The position numbers were made by a program, and so were the translations under genes. A model generated the notes under the pieces. It saw only the letters and a program-made list of their open reading frames with translations. It had not been told where the DNA came from and did not search any database. From JBEEJZ01 sp046046915 (GTDB lineage Bacteria > Pseudomonadota > Gammaproteobacteria > Burkholderiales > Burkholderiaceae_C): DNA of 45,038 nt. The DNA is taken from NCBI GenBank assembly GCA_046046915.1, contig JBJOIT010000026.1:1-45038 (forward strand). Direction: 5' to 3'. Below are positions 31,399-39,654 of the stretch, piece by piece (the first letter of the stretch is position 1; each line of letters starts with the position of its first letter).

Positions 31399-32568
31399 AT
31401 GCAAAGAAGAACCTTTCTACAGCGCGGCTCGGCCTGGGCTGCACTCAGTTTTGCGGGCCTGCGCGAGCCTTTGGCCTCTCCCAAGGCGGACGAGCCCCGT
31501 TTGCTGGTCGTGCTGCTGCGCGGCGGCATGGATGGTTTGACTGCCGCTCCGCCAGTGGCTGACCCTTTGTACGAGCGCCTGCGCACCAACATCGCCGTCA
31601 AGAACAGCCTGCCGCTGGACGGCTCATTTGCGCTGCACCCGCAGCTCAAGGCCATGCATGGTCTGTGGTCGGCGGGGCAACTGGCGGTGGTGCATAGCAC
31701 AGGCTTTGCTTACACGGGGCGATCACACTTCGAAGGGCAGGACATCATGCAGACCGGCATGGCCAAGCCCTACACCTCTGCCTCAGGCTGGGTCGGGCGC
31801 GCCATGCAGGCCTCGGGGCAAAGCGGTGGCGTGTCCATCTCCATTCCCATGCCCTTGATCTTGCGGGGCAACCCGGCGGCCACCACGCAGTTTCCGAACT
31901 GGATGCCTCCTCTGGCGGGTGGCCTGGCGGATGCCTTGCCTGCCCTGTGGGCCGACGACCCCGTGCTGGCTGCGTATGCGCCGGTGATCCGTGCCGAGAA
32001 CCTAGCCTTGCGACAAGGTGCCATGAACGGCGCCACCTTTCAAAATGCGCGTGCCTTGCCTCAACTGGCCCGGCTGGCGGCCAAGGAAATGCGCGAGCCC
32101 AATGGCCCCCGGGTGGGACTGATCGACATGCAGCATGGCTTTGACACCCATGCCAGCCAGGGGGCAGACAGTGGTACCCATGGCGATCGCCTGGCCGAAC
32201 TGGACGCGCTGGTGGGTGCCTACAAAGACACCATGGGCGACGCCTGGGCGCATGCCTTGGTGGTGACGGTGACCGAATTTGGCCGCACCGCTGCAGAAAA
32301 CGGCACCACCGGCACAGATCATGGCGTGGGTAGTTGCTGCTTTCTGGCGGGCGGCTTGCTGACCGGCTCCAAGGTCTATGCCGATTGGCGTGGCCTGAAA
32401 AAAGAACAACTCTTTGAAGGGCGTGACCTGCCGACCACTATCGATCTTGCTGCGGTCTACGCCCGTGTTTTGGAACGTGTGTTTGGTTTGTCGCCGAGCG
32501 CCATTCAAGAGCAGGTCATGGCGCACCGTCCGCACGCGACCCTCAAAGGCTTGCTGGGTCTGGGGTAA
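31399..32568 (+). CDS. DUF1501 domain protein with twin-arginine signal
   Basis: The 389-residue protein begins MQRRTFLQRGSAWAALSF, a twin-arginine export signal (RRTFL), so it probably reaches the periplasm folded. The rest shows the sulfatase/alkaline-phosphatase-like DUF1501 pattern: LLVVLLRGGMDGL, GRSHFEGQDIMQTG, DMQHGFDTHASQG, VTEFGRTAAENGTTGTDHG. GGAG with a nine-base spacer precedes the ATG. Only the neighbouring DUF1800 protein is an obvious partner; the pair may act together on an unknown exported substrate. Confidence 0.92.
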   Translation: MQRRTFLQRGSAWAALSFAGLREPLASPKADEPRLLVVLLRGGMDGLTAAPPVADPLYERLRTNIAVKNSLPLDGSFALHPQLKAMHGLWSAGQLAVVHSTGFAYTGRSHFEGQDIMQTGMAKPYTSASGWVGRAMQASGQSGGVSISIPMPLILRGNPAATTQFPNWMPPLAGGLADALPALWADDPVLAAYAPVIRAENLALRQGAMNGATFQNARALPQLARLAAKEMREPNGPRVGLIDMQHGFDTHASQGADSGTHGDRLAELDALVGAYKDTMGDAWAHALVVTVTEFGRTAAENGTTGTDHGVGSCCFLAGGLLTGSKVYADWRGLKKEQLFEGRDLPTTIDLAAVYARVLERVFGLSPSAIQEQVMAHRPHATLKGLLGLG

Positions 32569-32593
32569 ATCCCGGCCACTCTGACCCCGCCCC

Positions 32594-32599
32594 TAAAAT
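32594..32599 (+). promoter_or_regulatory. -10-like hexamer at the GT39 gene start
   Basis: TAAAAT ends six bases before the GTG start at 32606, and no ribosome-binding site lies between. Transcription would begin at the start codon. Confidence 0.4.
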
Positions 32600-32605
32600 T
32601 CGCGG

Positions 32606-34168
32606 GTGAAAAAATACCTGACTGAACGACAAATTTCGTGGCTCGCGATGGGCCTGTTGTGGGCCTTGCTGCTGCTGCTCTCGGTACTGCGGCCGTTGGC
32701 GGTGCCAGATGAGGGCCGTTATGGCGATATCGGCCGGGCCATGCTGCTGCACGGCGACTGGCTCACGCCGCGCCTGAACGGCATTCCGTTCTTTCACAAA
32801 CCGCCCTTGCTGCACTGGCTGCAGTCACTGTCGCTCACGGTGTTTGGCGTCAACGAGTTTGCCCTTCGCCTGGTGCCTGCTCTCCATGTCGGCCTGATGA
32901 CGGTGGCCCTGTACCTCGCCGCCCGCACGGTGGCAACCGAGGCCTTGGCCCGACGCGCTGCCATCATGCTGGCCAGTGGGCTTGCATTTTTGGTGGGTGG
33001 CCAGTACGTCAACCACGACATGCAGGTGGCCACCTGGATCAGCGTGGCCATCTGGTGTTTTGCCTTCGCGTTTCAAGCGGGTGACCGGCCCCATGCCAAT
33101 CTGGCACGCCTGGGTTTTGTGGCCTGCGGTTTGGGCATGTTGAGCAAAGGCCTGATCGGCATTGCCTTGCCGGGCCTTGTGCTGCTGGTGTGGCTGGTCT
33201 GGACCCGCCAGTTGCGCAAGATGTTGTACCTGCCCTGGCTCAGCGGGCTGGCGCTGTTTGCGGCGGTCGTGGTGCCCTGGTTTGCACTTGCCCAGCAAAA
33301 GTACCCTGATCTGCTGAACTACATGTTTGTGCATCACCACTTTGCTCGCTACACGGCCAAGACTTTCAACAACCCCCAGCCGATGTGGTTTTATGTCTTG
33401 TCCATCGGCCTGCTGATGTTCCCCTGGGTGTTCTGGATGCTGGCTGCCTGGCGCAAGCGTGGGGCACAGGCTGCGGCGACGCTGACCGCCAGCCCCTGGC
33501 TCAGCCTGTGCTGGATCTGGGTGGTTTGCATCACGGTGTTTTTCTCGTTGCCCAGCTCCAAGCTGGTCGGCTACATCTTGCCGGTGATGCCGCCAGTGGC
33601 CTGGCTGGCGGCGCTGGGCTGGGAGCGTACGCTGGCGCACCGCGCTTGGGCAGGCAAGCTGTTTGGGGCGCTGGTGGTACTGGGCATAGGCATTGCCACC
33701 ACCATGGTGCTGATGGTGGGTGGTGTGACAGCGCCCGGTCGCTCAGAAGACATGGCGCGCGTATTGGCTTGCCAGGCCAAGCCCAGCGACACCGTGTATG
33801 CCTTGCGTGGTTTTCCCTACGACTTCCCTTTTTACACGCAGGCTGCCAAGCCCATGATCGTGATCCACGACTGGGCGGAGCGTCGTGCCAATGCGCGTGA
33901 CGGCTGGGAGCGCGAGTTGTTCGAGGGGGCTGACTTCGACGCCGAAGCTGCCAAAGTCCTGCAGGGCCCCGAAGTGCTGGCCAGCGCTGCACAAGCACCA
34001 GGCAACTGGTTGATCGCCCGCAAGGCCGAGTCACCCAGCGCGGTGGCTGCCGGCTGGAAGCCCTTTGCCCAGGGCGTGGGCTGGGATCTGTTTCAGTCGG
34101 TGGGTGCTTCAGCGCCGGAAGGCCCAGAAACGGCTCAGCAAAAAGGTCTGCCCGGCTGCAAGAACTAA
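32606..34168 (+). CDS. GT39 (ArnT-like) polytopic glycosyltransferase
   Basis: The 520-residue membrane protein starts with GTG. It has about 10-12 membrane helices and the catalytic first periplasmic loop typical of family 39/ArnT enzymes, with PDEGRYGDIGRAML (DE and RY residues) near residue 36-50, followed by the FFHKPPLLHWLQ motif. Such enzymes move sugars from undecaprenyl-phosphate carriers to lipid A or other envelope acceptors at the periplasmic face. The C-terminal part is soluble. Its last 60 bases overlap the convergent gtrA-like gene. The nearby GtrA/GtrB-like pair could supply its lipid-linked sugar. Confidence 0.9.
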   Translation: MKKYLTERQISWLAMGLLWALLLLLSVLRPLAVPDEGRYGDIGRAMLLHGDWLTPRLNGIPFFHKPPLLHWLQSLSLTVFGVNEFALRLVPALHVGLMTVALYLAARTVATEALARRAAIMLASGLAFLVGGQYVNHDMQVATWISVAIWCFAFAFQAGDRPHANLARLGFVACGLGMLSKGLIGIALPGLVLLVWLVWTRQLRKMLYLPWLSGLALFAAVVVPWFALAQQKYPDLLNYMFVHHHFARYTAKTFNNPQPMWFYVLSIGLLMFPWVFWMLAAWRKRGAQAAATLTASPWLSLCWIWVVCITVFFSLPSSKLVGYILPVMPPVAWLAALGWERTLAHRAWAGKLFGALVVLGIGIATTMVLMVGGVTAPGRSEDMARVLACQAKPSDTVYALRGFPYDFPFYTQAAKPMIVIHDWAERRANARDGWERELFEGADFDAEAAKVLQGPEVLASAAQAPGNWLIARKAESPSAVAAGWKPFAQGVGWDLFQSVGASAPEGPETAQQKGLPGCKN

Positions 34169-34492
34169 GGCCACAAACAGCGCCGGCAACGAGGGCCAGC
34201 CCAGGCCGCGCAGCAGGATCACAAACACGATCTCGTTGCCGGCAAACCCAGCCAGCGCCGTGACAGCAAAGCGGCCCAGGCTGGTGAGCAGTGAGGTGCC
34301 GGCGTCCTGAAAACTCAGCCAGCGGTGGCCGGCAAAGCTCACGCAAAAAGCCACCATAAAACCGAGTGCATTGGCTAGTTCGGGCCACATGGCATTGCGT
34401 GTCAGAGCGAACACGCCCATGTGCGTGGCAGCGGCGCTGGCGCCTACGGCCAGAAACCATAGGCTGGACTTGCTGGGCAGAGCCATGTCCAA
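34109..34492 (-). CDS. GtrA-family flippase-like membrane protein
   Basis: The 127-residue protein has four membrane helices and the GtrA-like features ELANALGFMVAFCVSF and FAGHRWLSFQ. Members are thought to flip undecaprenyl-linked sugars across the inner membrane. The stop lies inside the 3' end of the convergent GT39 gene (60-base overlap), and the ATG follows the GtrB-like stop directly, so it is the second gene of a two-gene unit. A start two codons later (34486) is equally good. Confidence 0.88.
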   Translation of the reverse strand: MDMALPSKSSLWFLAVGASAAATHMGVFALTRNAMWPELANALGFMVAFCVSFAGHRWLSFQDAGTSLLTSLGRFAVTALAGFAGNEIVFVILLRGLGWPSLPALFVALVLAAGQTFLLSRFWAFRR

Positions 34493-35503
34493 TCAGGACT
34501 GAGGTGGGGCGCTGATCAAACCACCCCCGCTGCGCTGGCTGACCAGGTAGGCGGGTCGTTGTTTGACTTCTTCGTAGATGCGGCCCACATACTCGGCCAG
34601 GATGCCGATGCACAGCAGCTGGATGCCACTGAAGAACATCATGCCCACCACGATGGTGGCGTAGCCCGGCACGCTGATGCCGGTCACAAAGTACTCGCCC
34701 ACCACCCAAACACCGTAGCTCAAGGCCAGTGCCGACAGCGCCAGGCCCAAAAAGGTCATGGCCCGCAGTGGCGCGGTCGAGAACGCCAGGATGCCAGTAA
34801 TGGCCAGCGACAGTGAGCCGCGCAGGCCAAAGCGCGACACGCCATCGGTGCGTTCCAGGGGTTCGTAATCGATCGCCGTGGCATTGAAGCCAACCCAGGC
34901 GTACAGCCCCTTCATGAAGCGGTTGCGCTCGGGCAGGCGCTTGAGGGCGTCCACCACCTGCCGGTCCATCAGCCTGAAGTCGCCGGCGTGGGCCGGAATC
35001 TGGACCCGGTTGCCCCAGTTGATCAGCTTGTAAAACAGGCCCGTCAGGCCGATCTGCAGGCCGGATTGATCCGAGCGCGTCTTGCGTACGGCGTACACCA
35101 CGTCCGAACCCAGACGCCATTTGCTCACCATGTCGGCCAGCAGCGCCGTGGGGTGTTGGCCGTCGGCATCCATCAGTACCACGATGTCGCCCTGCGTGGC
35201 ATCTATGCCCGCCTGCAAGGCCGGCTCCTTGCCGAAGTTGCGTGAGAGTTTCAGAAACACCAGCTGCGGATGCGCCGCGCACAGCGTCTGCATGACCTGC
35301 GCGGTGTCGTCGCGGCTGCCATCGTCCACCACGATCAGCTCGATGTGTTCAGACAGTTGGGTCATGGCCGCCAGCACCTCTGGCACGACCCGCACCAGGT
35401 TGCGCGCCTCGTTGTAGGCGGGCATGACACAAGATAAAGACGGGCGGCGTTCGCTGCGTGGCACCAATGGAGCCGGGGCGACAAGGGGTGGAGGCATGGA
35501 CAT
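34493..35503 (-). CDS. GtrB-like GT2 glycosyltransferase (undecaprenyl-phosphate sugar transferase)
   Basis: The 336-residue protein is a family 2 transferase of the DPM1/GtrB type. It has a GT-A domain with SCVMPAYNEARN, IVVDDGSRDD and the metal-binding MDADGQHP, then RNFGKEPALQAG and DFRLMDRQV, and two C-terminal membrane helices (about 232-255 and 265-295). It would load a sugar from a nucleotide onto undecaprenyl phosphate for the GtrA flippase encoded directly after it. The gene is divergent from argS across a 56-base gap. The first 15 residues before RRPSLS are not conserved-looking, so a later start is possible. Confidence 0.92.
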   Translation of the reverse strand: MSMPPPLVAPAPLVPRSERRPSLSCVMPAYNEARNLVRVVPEVLAAMTQLSEHIELIVVDDGSRDDTAQVMQTLCAAHPQLVFLKLSRNFGKEPALQAGIDATQGDIVVLMDADGQHPTALLADMVSKWRLGSDVVYAVRKTRSDQSGLQIGLTGLFYKLINWGNRVQIPAHAGDFRLMDRQVVDALKRLPERNRFMKGLYAWVGFNATAIDYEPLERTDGVSRFGLRGSLSLAITGILAFSTAPLRAMTFLGLALSALALSYGVWVVGEYFVTGISVPGYATIVVGMMFFSGIQLLCIGILAEYVGRIYEEVKQRPAYLVSQRSGGGLISAPPQS

Positions 35504-35547
35504 GACCGAATCATGCCAAAAGAAAAAGGCTCCCAGGGCCTGCCTCT

Positions 35548-35553
35548 TAAAAT
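35548..35553 (+). promoter_or_regulatory. -10-like hexamer at the argS start
   Basis: TAAAAT ends six bases before the ATG at 35560, without any ribosome-binding site between. The spacing predicts transcription starting at the A of the start codon. No good -35 is visible. Confidence 0.45.
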
Positions 35554-35559
35554 CTGCGC

Positions 35560-37245
35560 ATGTTGACTGTCAAAAACGAATTGCTGGAGGCCCTGGGCCT
35601 CGCGCTCGACGGTTTGGCCCCCGGTACGGGCGCCAAGGCCATTTTCGAATCCCCCAAGGTGGCGGCCCACGGTGACTTTGCCACCACCGCTGCCATGCAA
35701 CTGGCCAAGCCGCTCAAGGCCAACCCCCGTCAGCTGGCCGAAGCCCTGCGTGCCGCCCTGCTGGCCGCCCCCGCTTACGAGCGCTGGGTCGAGTCGGTCG
35801 ATATTGCCGGGCCCGGCTTCATCAACATCCGCCTCAAGCCCGAGGCCAAGCAACAAGTGGTGCGCGAGGTGCTGACCCAGACCACCGCCTACGGCAGCCA
35901 GGCGCCACGCCAGCAGCGCATGCTGGTGGAGTTTGTGTCTGCCAACCCCACCGGCCCCCTGCATGTGGGGCATGGTCGTCAGGCGGCTTTGGGCGACGCC
36001 ATTTGCAACCTGTACCAGACCCAGGGCTGGGACGTTTACCGCGAGTTCTATTACAACGATGCGGGCGTACAAATCGGCACCCTGGCCAACAGTACCCATT
36101 TGCGTGCCCAGGGCTACAAGCCGGGTGACGAGCAGTGGCCCGAGCAGGCCTACAACGGGGATTACATCGCCGACATTGCCGCCGACTTCATGGCCGGCAA
36201 AACGGTGACCTCGGACGACCGGGCCTACACCGCCTCGGGCGACATCCACGATGTGGATGGCATGCGCCAGTTTGCGGTGGCCTATTTGCGCCACGAGCAA
36301 GACCTGGACTTGCAGGCCTTTGCTGTCAAATTTGACAATTACTACCTGGAAAGCAGCCTGTACACCAGCGGTCGGGTCGAGGCTGCCGTGGCACGCCTGC
36401 AGGCGGCAGGCAAAACCTATGAACAGGACGGCGCCCTGTGGCTCAAGTCCACCGACTACGGTGACGACAAGGACCGCGTCATGCGCAAGGGTGACGGCAG
36501 CTACACCTACTTTGTGCCCGATGTGGCCTACCACATTACCAAGTGGGAGCGGGGCTTTGGCAAGGTGGTCAACATTCAGGGCACCGATCACCATGGCACC
36601 ATCGCCCGTGTCCGGGCTGGCTTGCAGGCCGCCGATGTGGGCATACCAGAGGGCTATCCCGACTACGTGCTGCACACCATGGTGCGGGTGATGCGCGGCG
36701 GTGAAGAGGTCAAGATTTCCAAGCGCGCCGGCAGCTATGTCACCCTGCGCGACCTGATCGAGTGGACCAGCAAGGATGCCGTGCGCTTCTTCTTGCTGAG
36801 CCGCAAGCCAGACACCGAATACATTTTTGATGTGGACCTGGCCTTGGCCAAAAACAACGACAACCCGGTGTACTACGTGCAATATGCGCACGCTCGTATC
36901 TGCTCGGTGCTGTCGGCCTGGCAAGAGAAGGACGGTGGTCAGCTTGCCGACCTGGCCCAGGTGGACCTGTCACCGTTGCAAAGCCCGCAGGCCCTGGCGT
37001 TGATGCTGCTGTTGGCCAAATATGGCCCCATGCTGACGTCGGCGGCAGAAGGATTCGCCCCACACGATGTGACGTTTTATCTGCGCGAGCTGGCCTCCAG
37101 CTACCACAGCTATTACGATGCCGAGCGCATTCTGGTGGACGACGAGGTCGTCAAGAAGGCCCGGCTGGCGCTAGTCGCAGCGGTCGCGCAGGTGCTGCAC
37201 AATGGCCTGGCCGTGCTGGGCGTGAGCGCACCGCAAAAGATGTAA
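35560..37245 (+). CDS. argS: Arginyl-tRNA synthetase
   Basis: The 561-residue class I synthetase has the N-terminal additional domain (about 1-110), the HIGH-type motif in NPTGPLHVGHGRQA (about 130-143), the NIQGTDHHGTIARV region, the KMSKS-like VKISKRAGSY, and a helical anticodon-binding domain (about 430-561) ending in a hydrophobic helix and VSAPQKM. It attaches arginine to its tRNA in the cytoplasm. The start codon appears leaderless. The SPOR-domain gene follows after 49 bases and dsbA after that, an order often seen in this family of bacteria. Confidence 0.97.
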   Translation: MLTVKNELLEALGLALDGLAPGTGAKAIFESPKVAAHGDFATTAAMQLAKPLKANPRQLAEALRAALLAAPAYERWVESVDIAGPGFINIRLKPEAKQQVVREVLTQTTAYGSQAPRQQRMLVEFVSANPTGPLHVGHGRQAALGDAICNLYQTQGWDVYREFYYNDAGVQIGTLANSTHLRAQGYKPGDEQWPEQAYNGDYIADIAADFMAGKTVTSDDRAYTASGDIHDVDGMRQFAVAYLRHEQDLDLQAFAVKFDNYYLESSLYTSGRVEAAVARLQAAGKTYEQDGALWLKSTDYGDDKDRVMRKGDGSYTYFVPDVAYHITKWERGFGKVVNIQGTDHHGTIARVRAGLQAADVGIPEGYPDYVLHTMVRVMRGGEEVKISKRAGSYVTLRDLIEWTSKDAVRFFLLSRKPDTEYIFDVDLALAKNNDNPVYYVQYAHARICSVLSAWQEKDGGQLADLAQVDLSPLQSPQALALMLLLAKYGPMLTSAAEGFAPHDVTFYLRELASSYHSYYDAERILVDDEVVKKARLALVAAVAQVLHNGLAVLGVSAPQKM

Positions 37246-37294
37246 GCAGTTGCCCGGATCGGCACTTTTATCAGTTGAGCAACAAAGGCAGCGC

Positions 37295-37972
37295 ATGAAG
37301 CAGCAGCGTGGCGGAACTTTTCTGGGCTTTGTCCTGGGTTTGGTCGTAGGTTTGGGAGTGTCGCTGGGGGTGGCGGTTTACATCACCAAGGTGCCGGTGC
37401 CCTTTGTGAACAAGGGACAGATGCGCACGACGGATCAGGACGAGGCCGAGACCAAGAAAAACAAGGACTGGGATCCCAACGCCCCTCTTTACGGCAAGAA
37501 CCCCGCGAAGCCATCGGCGCCTGCGGCTGATGGCGCCGAAGCTGCTTCTGCGCCGGCGGCCCCAGCGGCGAGCCCTGCCGCTGCGACTGCGCCAGCCAAG
37601 TCAGATGCCAAGCTTGAGGTTAAACCCGCCGTGACGGCCGACCCCCTGGGTGACCTGGCAAAAGCCAAGGCCAAGACGGCCACAGCGGCTCCCGCTGCCC
37701 CTGCTGCCCCTACGGCCGCAACCGAGCCTGCTGACCCCTTTATTTACTATGTGCAGATCGGTGCCTACCGTACCCCCGAAGACGCTGAAAGTCAGCGTGC
37801 CAAGCTGTCGCTCAGCGGCATCGAGGCCAAAGTGTCCGAGCGGGAGCAGTCGGGACGCACCGTCTACCGCGTGCGCGTGGGTCCTTTTGAGCGCAAGGAT
37901 GACGCTGACAAAGCCAAATCACGCCTGGATGGCACGGGCCTGGAAACGGCCCTGGTGCGGGTGCAGCGCTGA
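37295..37972 (+). CDS. SPOR-domain (FtsN-like) membrane protein
   Basis: The 225-residue protein has a short basic start (KQQRGG), one membrane helix (about 7-29), a long Ala/Pro/Lys-rich periplasmic linker and a C-terminal SPOR domain (about 145-225: FIYYVQIGAYRTPEDAES, then YRVRVGPFERKDDADKAK). SPOR domains bind septal peptidoglycan free of stem peptides, so a division role is likely. The ATG at 37295 has AAAGG upstream and is preferred to a TTG at 37250, which would add a non-family extension. Low complexity of the linker is normal for this family. Confidence 0.9.
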   Translation: MKQQRGGTFLGFVLGLVVGLGVSLGVAVYITKVPVPFVNKGQMRTTDQDEAETKKNKDWDPNAPLYGKNPAKPSAPAADGAEAASAPAAPAASPAAATAPAKSDAKLEVKPAVTADPLGDLAKAKAKTATAAPAAPAAPTAATEPADPFIYYVQIGAYRTPEDAESQRAKLSLSGIEAKVSEREQSGRTVYRVRVGPFERKDDADKAKSRLDGTGLETALVRVQR

Positions 37973-38017
37973 AGCGTTGAGGCGTCCATTTCCTTTTTAT
38001 TGTTGAGGAGCAAGTCG

Positions 38018-38674
38018 ATGATCAAGCGTCGTGAATTCAATGTGGCGGCCTCTGCTGCCCTGACCGCGGTGGGCCTGGGCTGGACCGCCAGCACTGGCGC
38101 CCAGCCGATCAAGGCCGAGGCGGGCACGGACTACTTGCCACTGGACAAGCGCGTGCCGGTCGAAGCACCGGCTGGCAAGATCGAGGTGGTGGAGTTCTTC
38201 TGGTACAGCTGCCCCCACTGCAACCAGTTTGAACCGGCCTTGGATGCCTGGTCCAAAAAGTTGCCCAAGGATGTGGTCTTGCGCCGTGTGCCCGTGGCAT
38301 TCCGTGACGATTTTGTGCCGCAGCAGCGCCTTTACTTCGCACTAGAGGCCATGGAGCTGGTAGAAAAACTGCATGCCAAGGTTTTTTCCGCCATCCATGT
38401 TGAAAAACTGGCCCTGAACCGTGGCGACAGCATTGCCGACTGGGTGGCCAAGCAAGGCGTGGACAAGGCCAAGTTCATGGAGCAATACAACTCTTTTTCG
38501 GTGGCCAACAAGTCCACCCGTGCCAAGCAGCTGCAAGACAGCTATCGCGTCGAGGGCGTGCCGGCACTGGGCGTGGCCGGCCGCTATTACACCGATGGTT
38601 CGCTGGCCAAAAGCATGCCCCGTGCACTGCAAGTGGTGGATTTCCTGGTCAACGAGGTGCGATCAGGCCGCTGA
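38018..38674 (+). CDS. dsbA: Thiol:disulfide interchange protein DsbA
   Basis: The 218-residue periplasmic thioredoxin-fold protein has a signal sequence with RRE before a hydrophobic core (about 5-28), the active site SCPHC (Cys65 and Cys68), and the cis-Pro loop in VEGVPALGV. It inserts disulfides into exported proteins and is reoxidised by DsbB. The strong GAGGAG seven bases before the ATG fixes the start. It follows the SPOR-domain gene by 45 bases and probably shares its transcript. Confidence 0.95.
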   Translation: MIKRREFNVAASAALTAVGLGWTASTGAQPIKAEAGTDYLPLDKRVPVEAPAGKIEVVEFFWYSCPHCNQFEPALDAWSKKLPKDVVLRRVPVAFRDDFVPQQRLYFALEAMELVEKLHAKVFSAIHVEKLALNRGDSIADWVAKQGVDKAKFMEQYNSFSVANKSTRAKQLQDSYRVEGVPALGVAGRYYTDGSLAKSMPRALQVVDFLVNEVRSGR

Positions 38675-38723
38675 TACGGCGCTTACACAGAGCTGATACA
38701 GGTTTGACCCGATCTCTGTAGGG

Positions 38724-39611
38724 ATGCCTGTGAAGATCGATACGCATCAGCACCACTGGCAGTACGCGCCAGCGGCTTTCCCCTGGATCAGCCCAGCCAT
38801 GACGGCCCTGGCGCAGGATCGTTTGCCTGCGGATGTGTGGCCCGCCATGCAAGCCTGCGGTGTGACGGCGTCGGTGTTGGTGCAGGCGCGCACCGAGGCC
38901 ACCGAGGCCGACTTTTTGCTGCAACAGGCCAGAGCCCATGCCCATGTGGCAGGCGTGGTGGCTTGGGCAGATTTGGCGTCACCTGGCTTGGCGCGTGAGC
39001 TGGAGCGGTGGCAAGACGAGCCTCTGTTGCGCGGGTTTCGTCATATCTTGCAAGACGAAGTGTCTGTCCCGGCCTGGCTGGCGCAGGCGGGCGTGCAACA
39101 GGCCCTGCCTTTGTTGCAGTCGCGCGGCCTGGTGTACGACGTGCTGGTGTTTGACCACCAGTTGCCCGATGTGCTGGGCTTTTGCGCGCAGCACGATCAG
39201 CACTGGCTGGTGCTGGATCACCTGGGCAAACCCTGCATTCGTGATTGGTGGACCCGGCCCGAGGTGGCCAGCCACTGGCGCCAGGGCCTGCAGGCGTTGG
39301 CCGCCTTGCCCCATGTGATGTGCAAGCTTTCAGGCCTGGTGACAGAGGCTGATTGGCAGGCGGCACAGGCACGTGGTGGCTTGAGCGAGCGCGATCACCG
39401 CGCCATGCGGGCTTGCCTGGACGACGCCCTGACCGCATTTGGCCCGCAGCGTTTGATGTTTGGCTCGGACTGGCCGGTGTGCGAACTCGCGGCGCACTAC
39501 GACCAGGTTCATGCCATCGTGCAAAACTGGGTGCAAGATCGGCTCAGCGCTGCCGAGCAAGCTGGCTTCTGGGCGGGCAATGCTGTGCGCTGCTACGGCT
39601 TGCAGCTGTAG
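38724..39611 (+). CDS. Amidohydrolase-family lactonase (L-fuconolactonase-like)
   Basis: The 295-residue TIM-barrel protein belongs to the amidohydrolase_2 family. It shows IDTHQHHW near the start (metal-site His residues), GFRHILQDE, VLDHLGKP and MFGSDWPV (the conserved Asp). This set is typical of L-fuconolactonases, which open sugar lactones, and less so of 2-pyrone-4,6-dicarboxylate hydrolases. A SDR dehydrogenase gene follows after 43 bases on the same strand, fitting a dehydrogenase-lactonase couple of the oxidative L-fucose route. The remaining pathway genes are not in the window. Confidence 0.85.
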   Translation: MPVKIDTHQHHWQYAPAAFPWISPAMTALAQDRLPADVWPAMQACGVTASVLVQARTEATEADFLLQQARAHAHVAGVVAWADLASPGLARELERWQDEPLLRGFRHILQDEVSVPAWLAQAGVQQALPLLQSRGLVYDVLVFDHQLPDVLGFCAQHDQHWLVLDHLGKPCIRDWWTRPEVASHWRQGLQALAALPHVMCKLSGLVTEADWQAAQARGGLSERDHRAMRACLDDALTAFGPQRLMFGSDWPVCELAAHYDQVHAIVQNWVQDRLSAAEQAGFWAGNAVRCYGLQL

Positions 39612-39654
39612 TCAACCAAACTCAAACCAACTCAATCGCACGGAAAGGCGCGTC

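Noticed and set aside
35362..36924. 520-codon open frame opposite argS
   Set aside because: The argS frame shows all synthetase motifs; the opposite product has no recognisable domain.
37250..37294. TTG start for the SPOR-domain protein at 37250
   Set aside because: It would add 15 residues with no family resemblance before the short basic stretch and membrane helix; the ATG at 37295 has AAAGG upstream.
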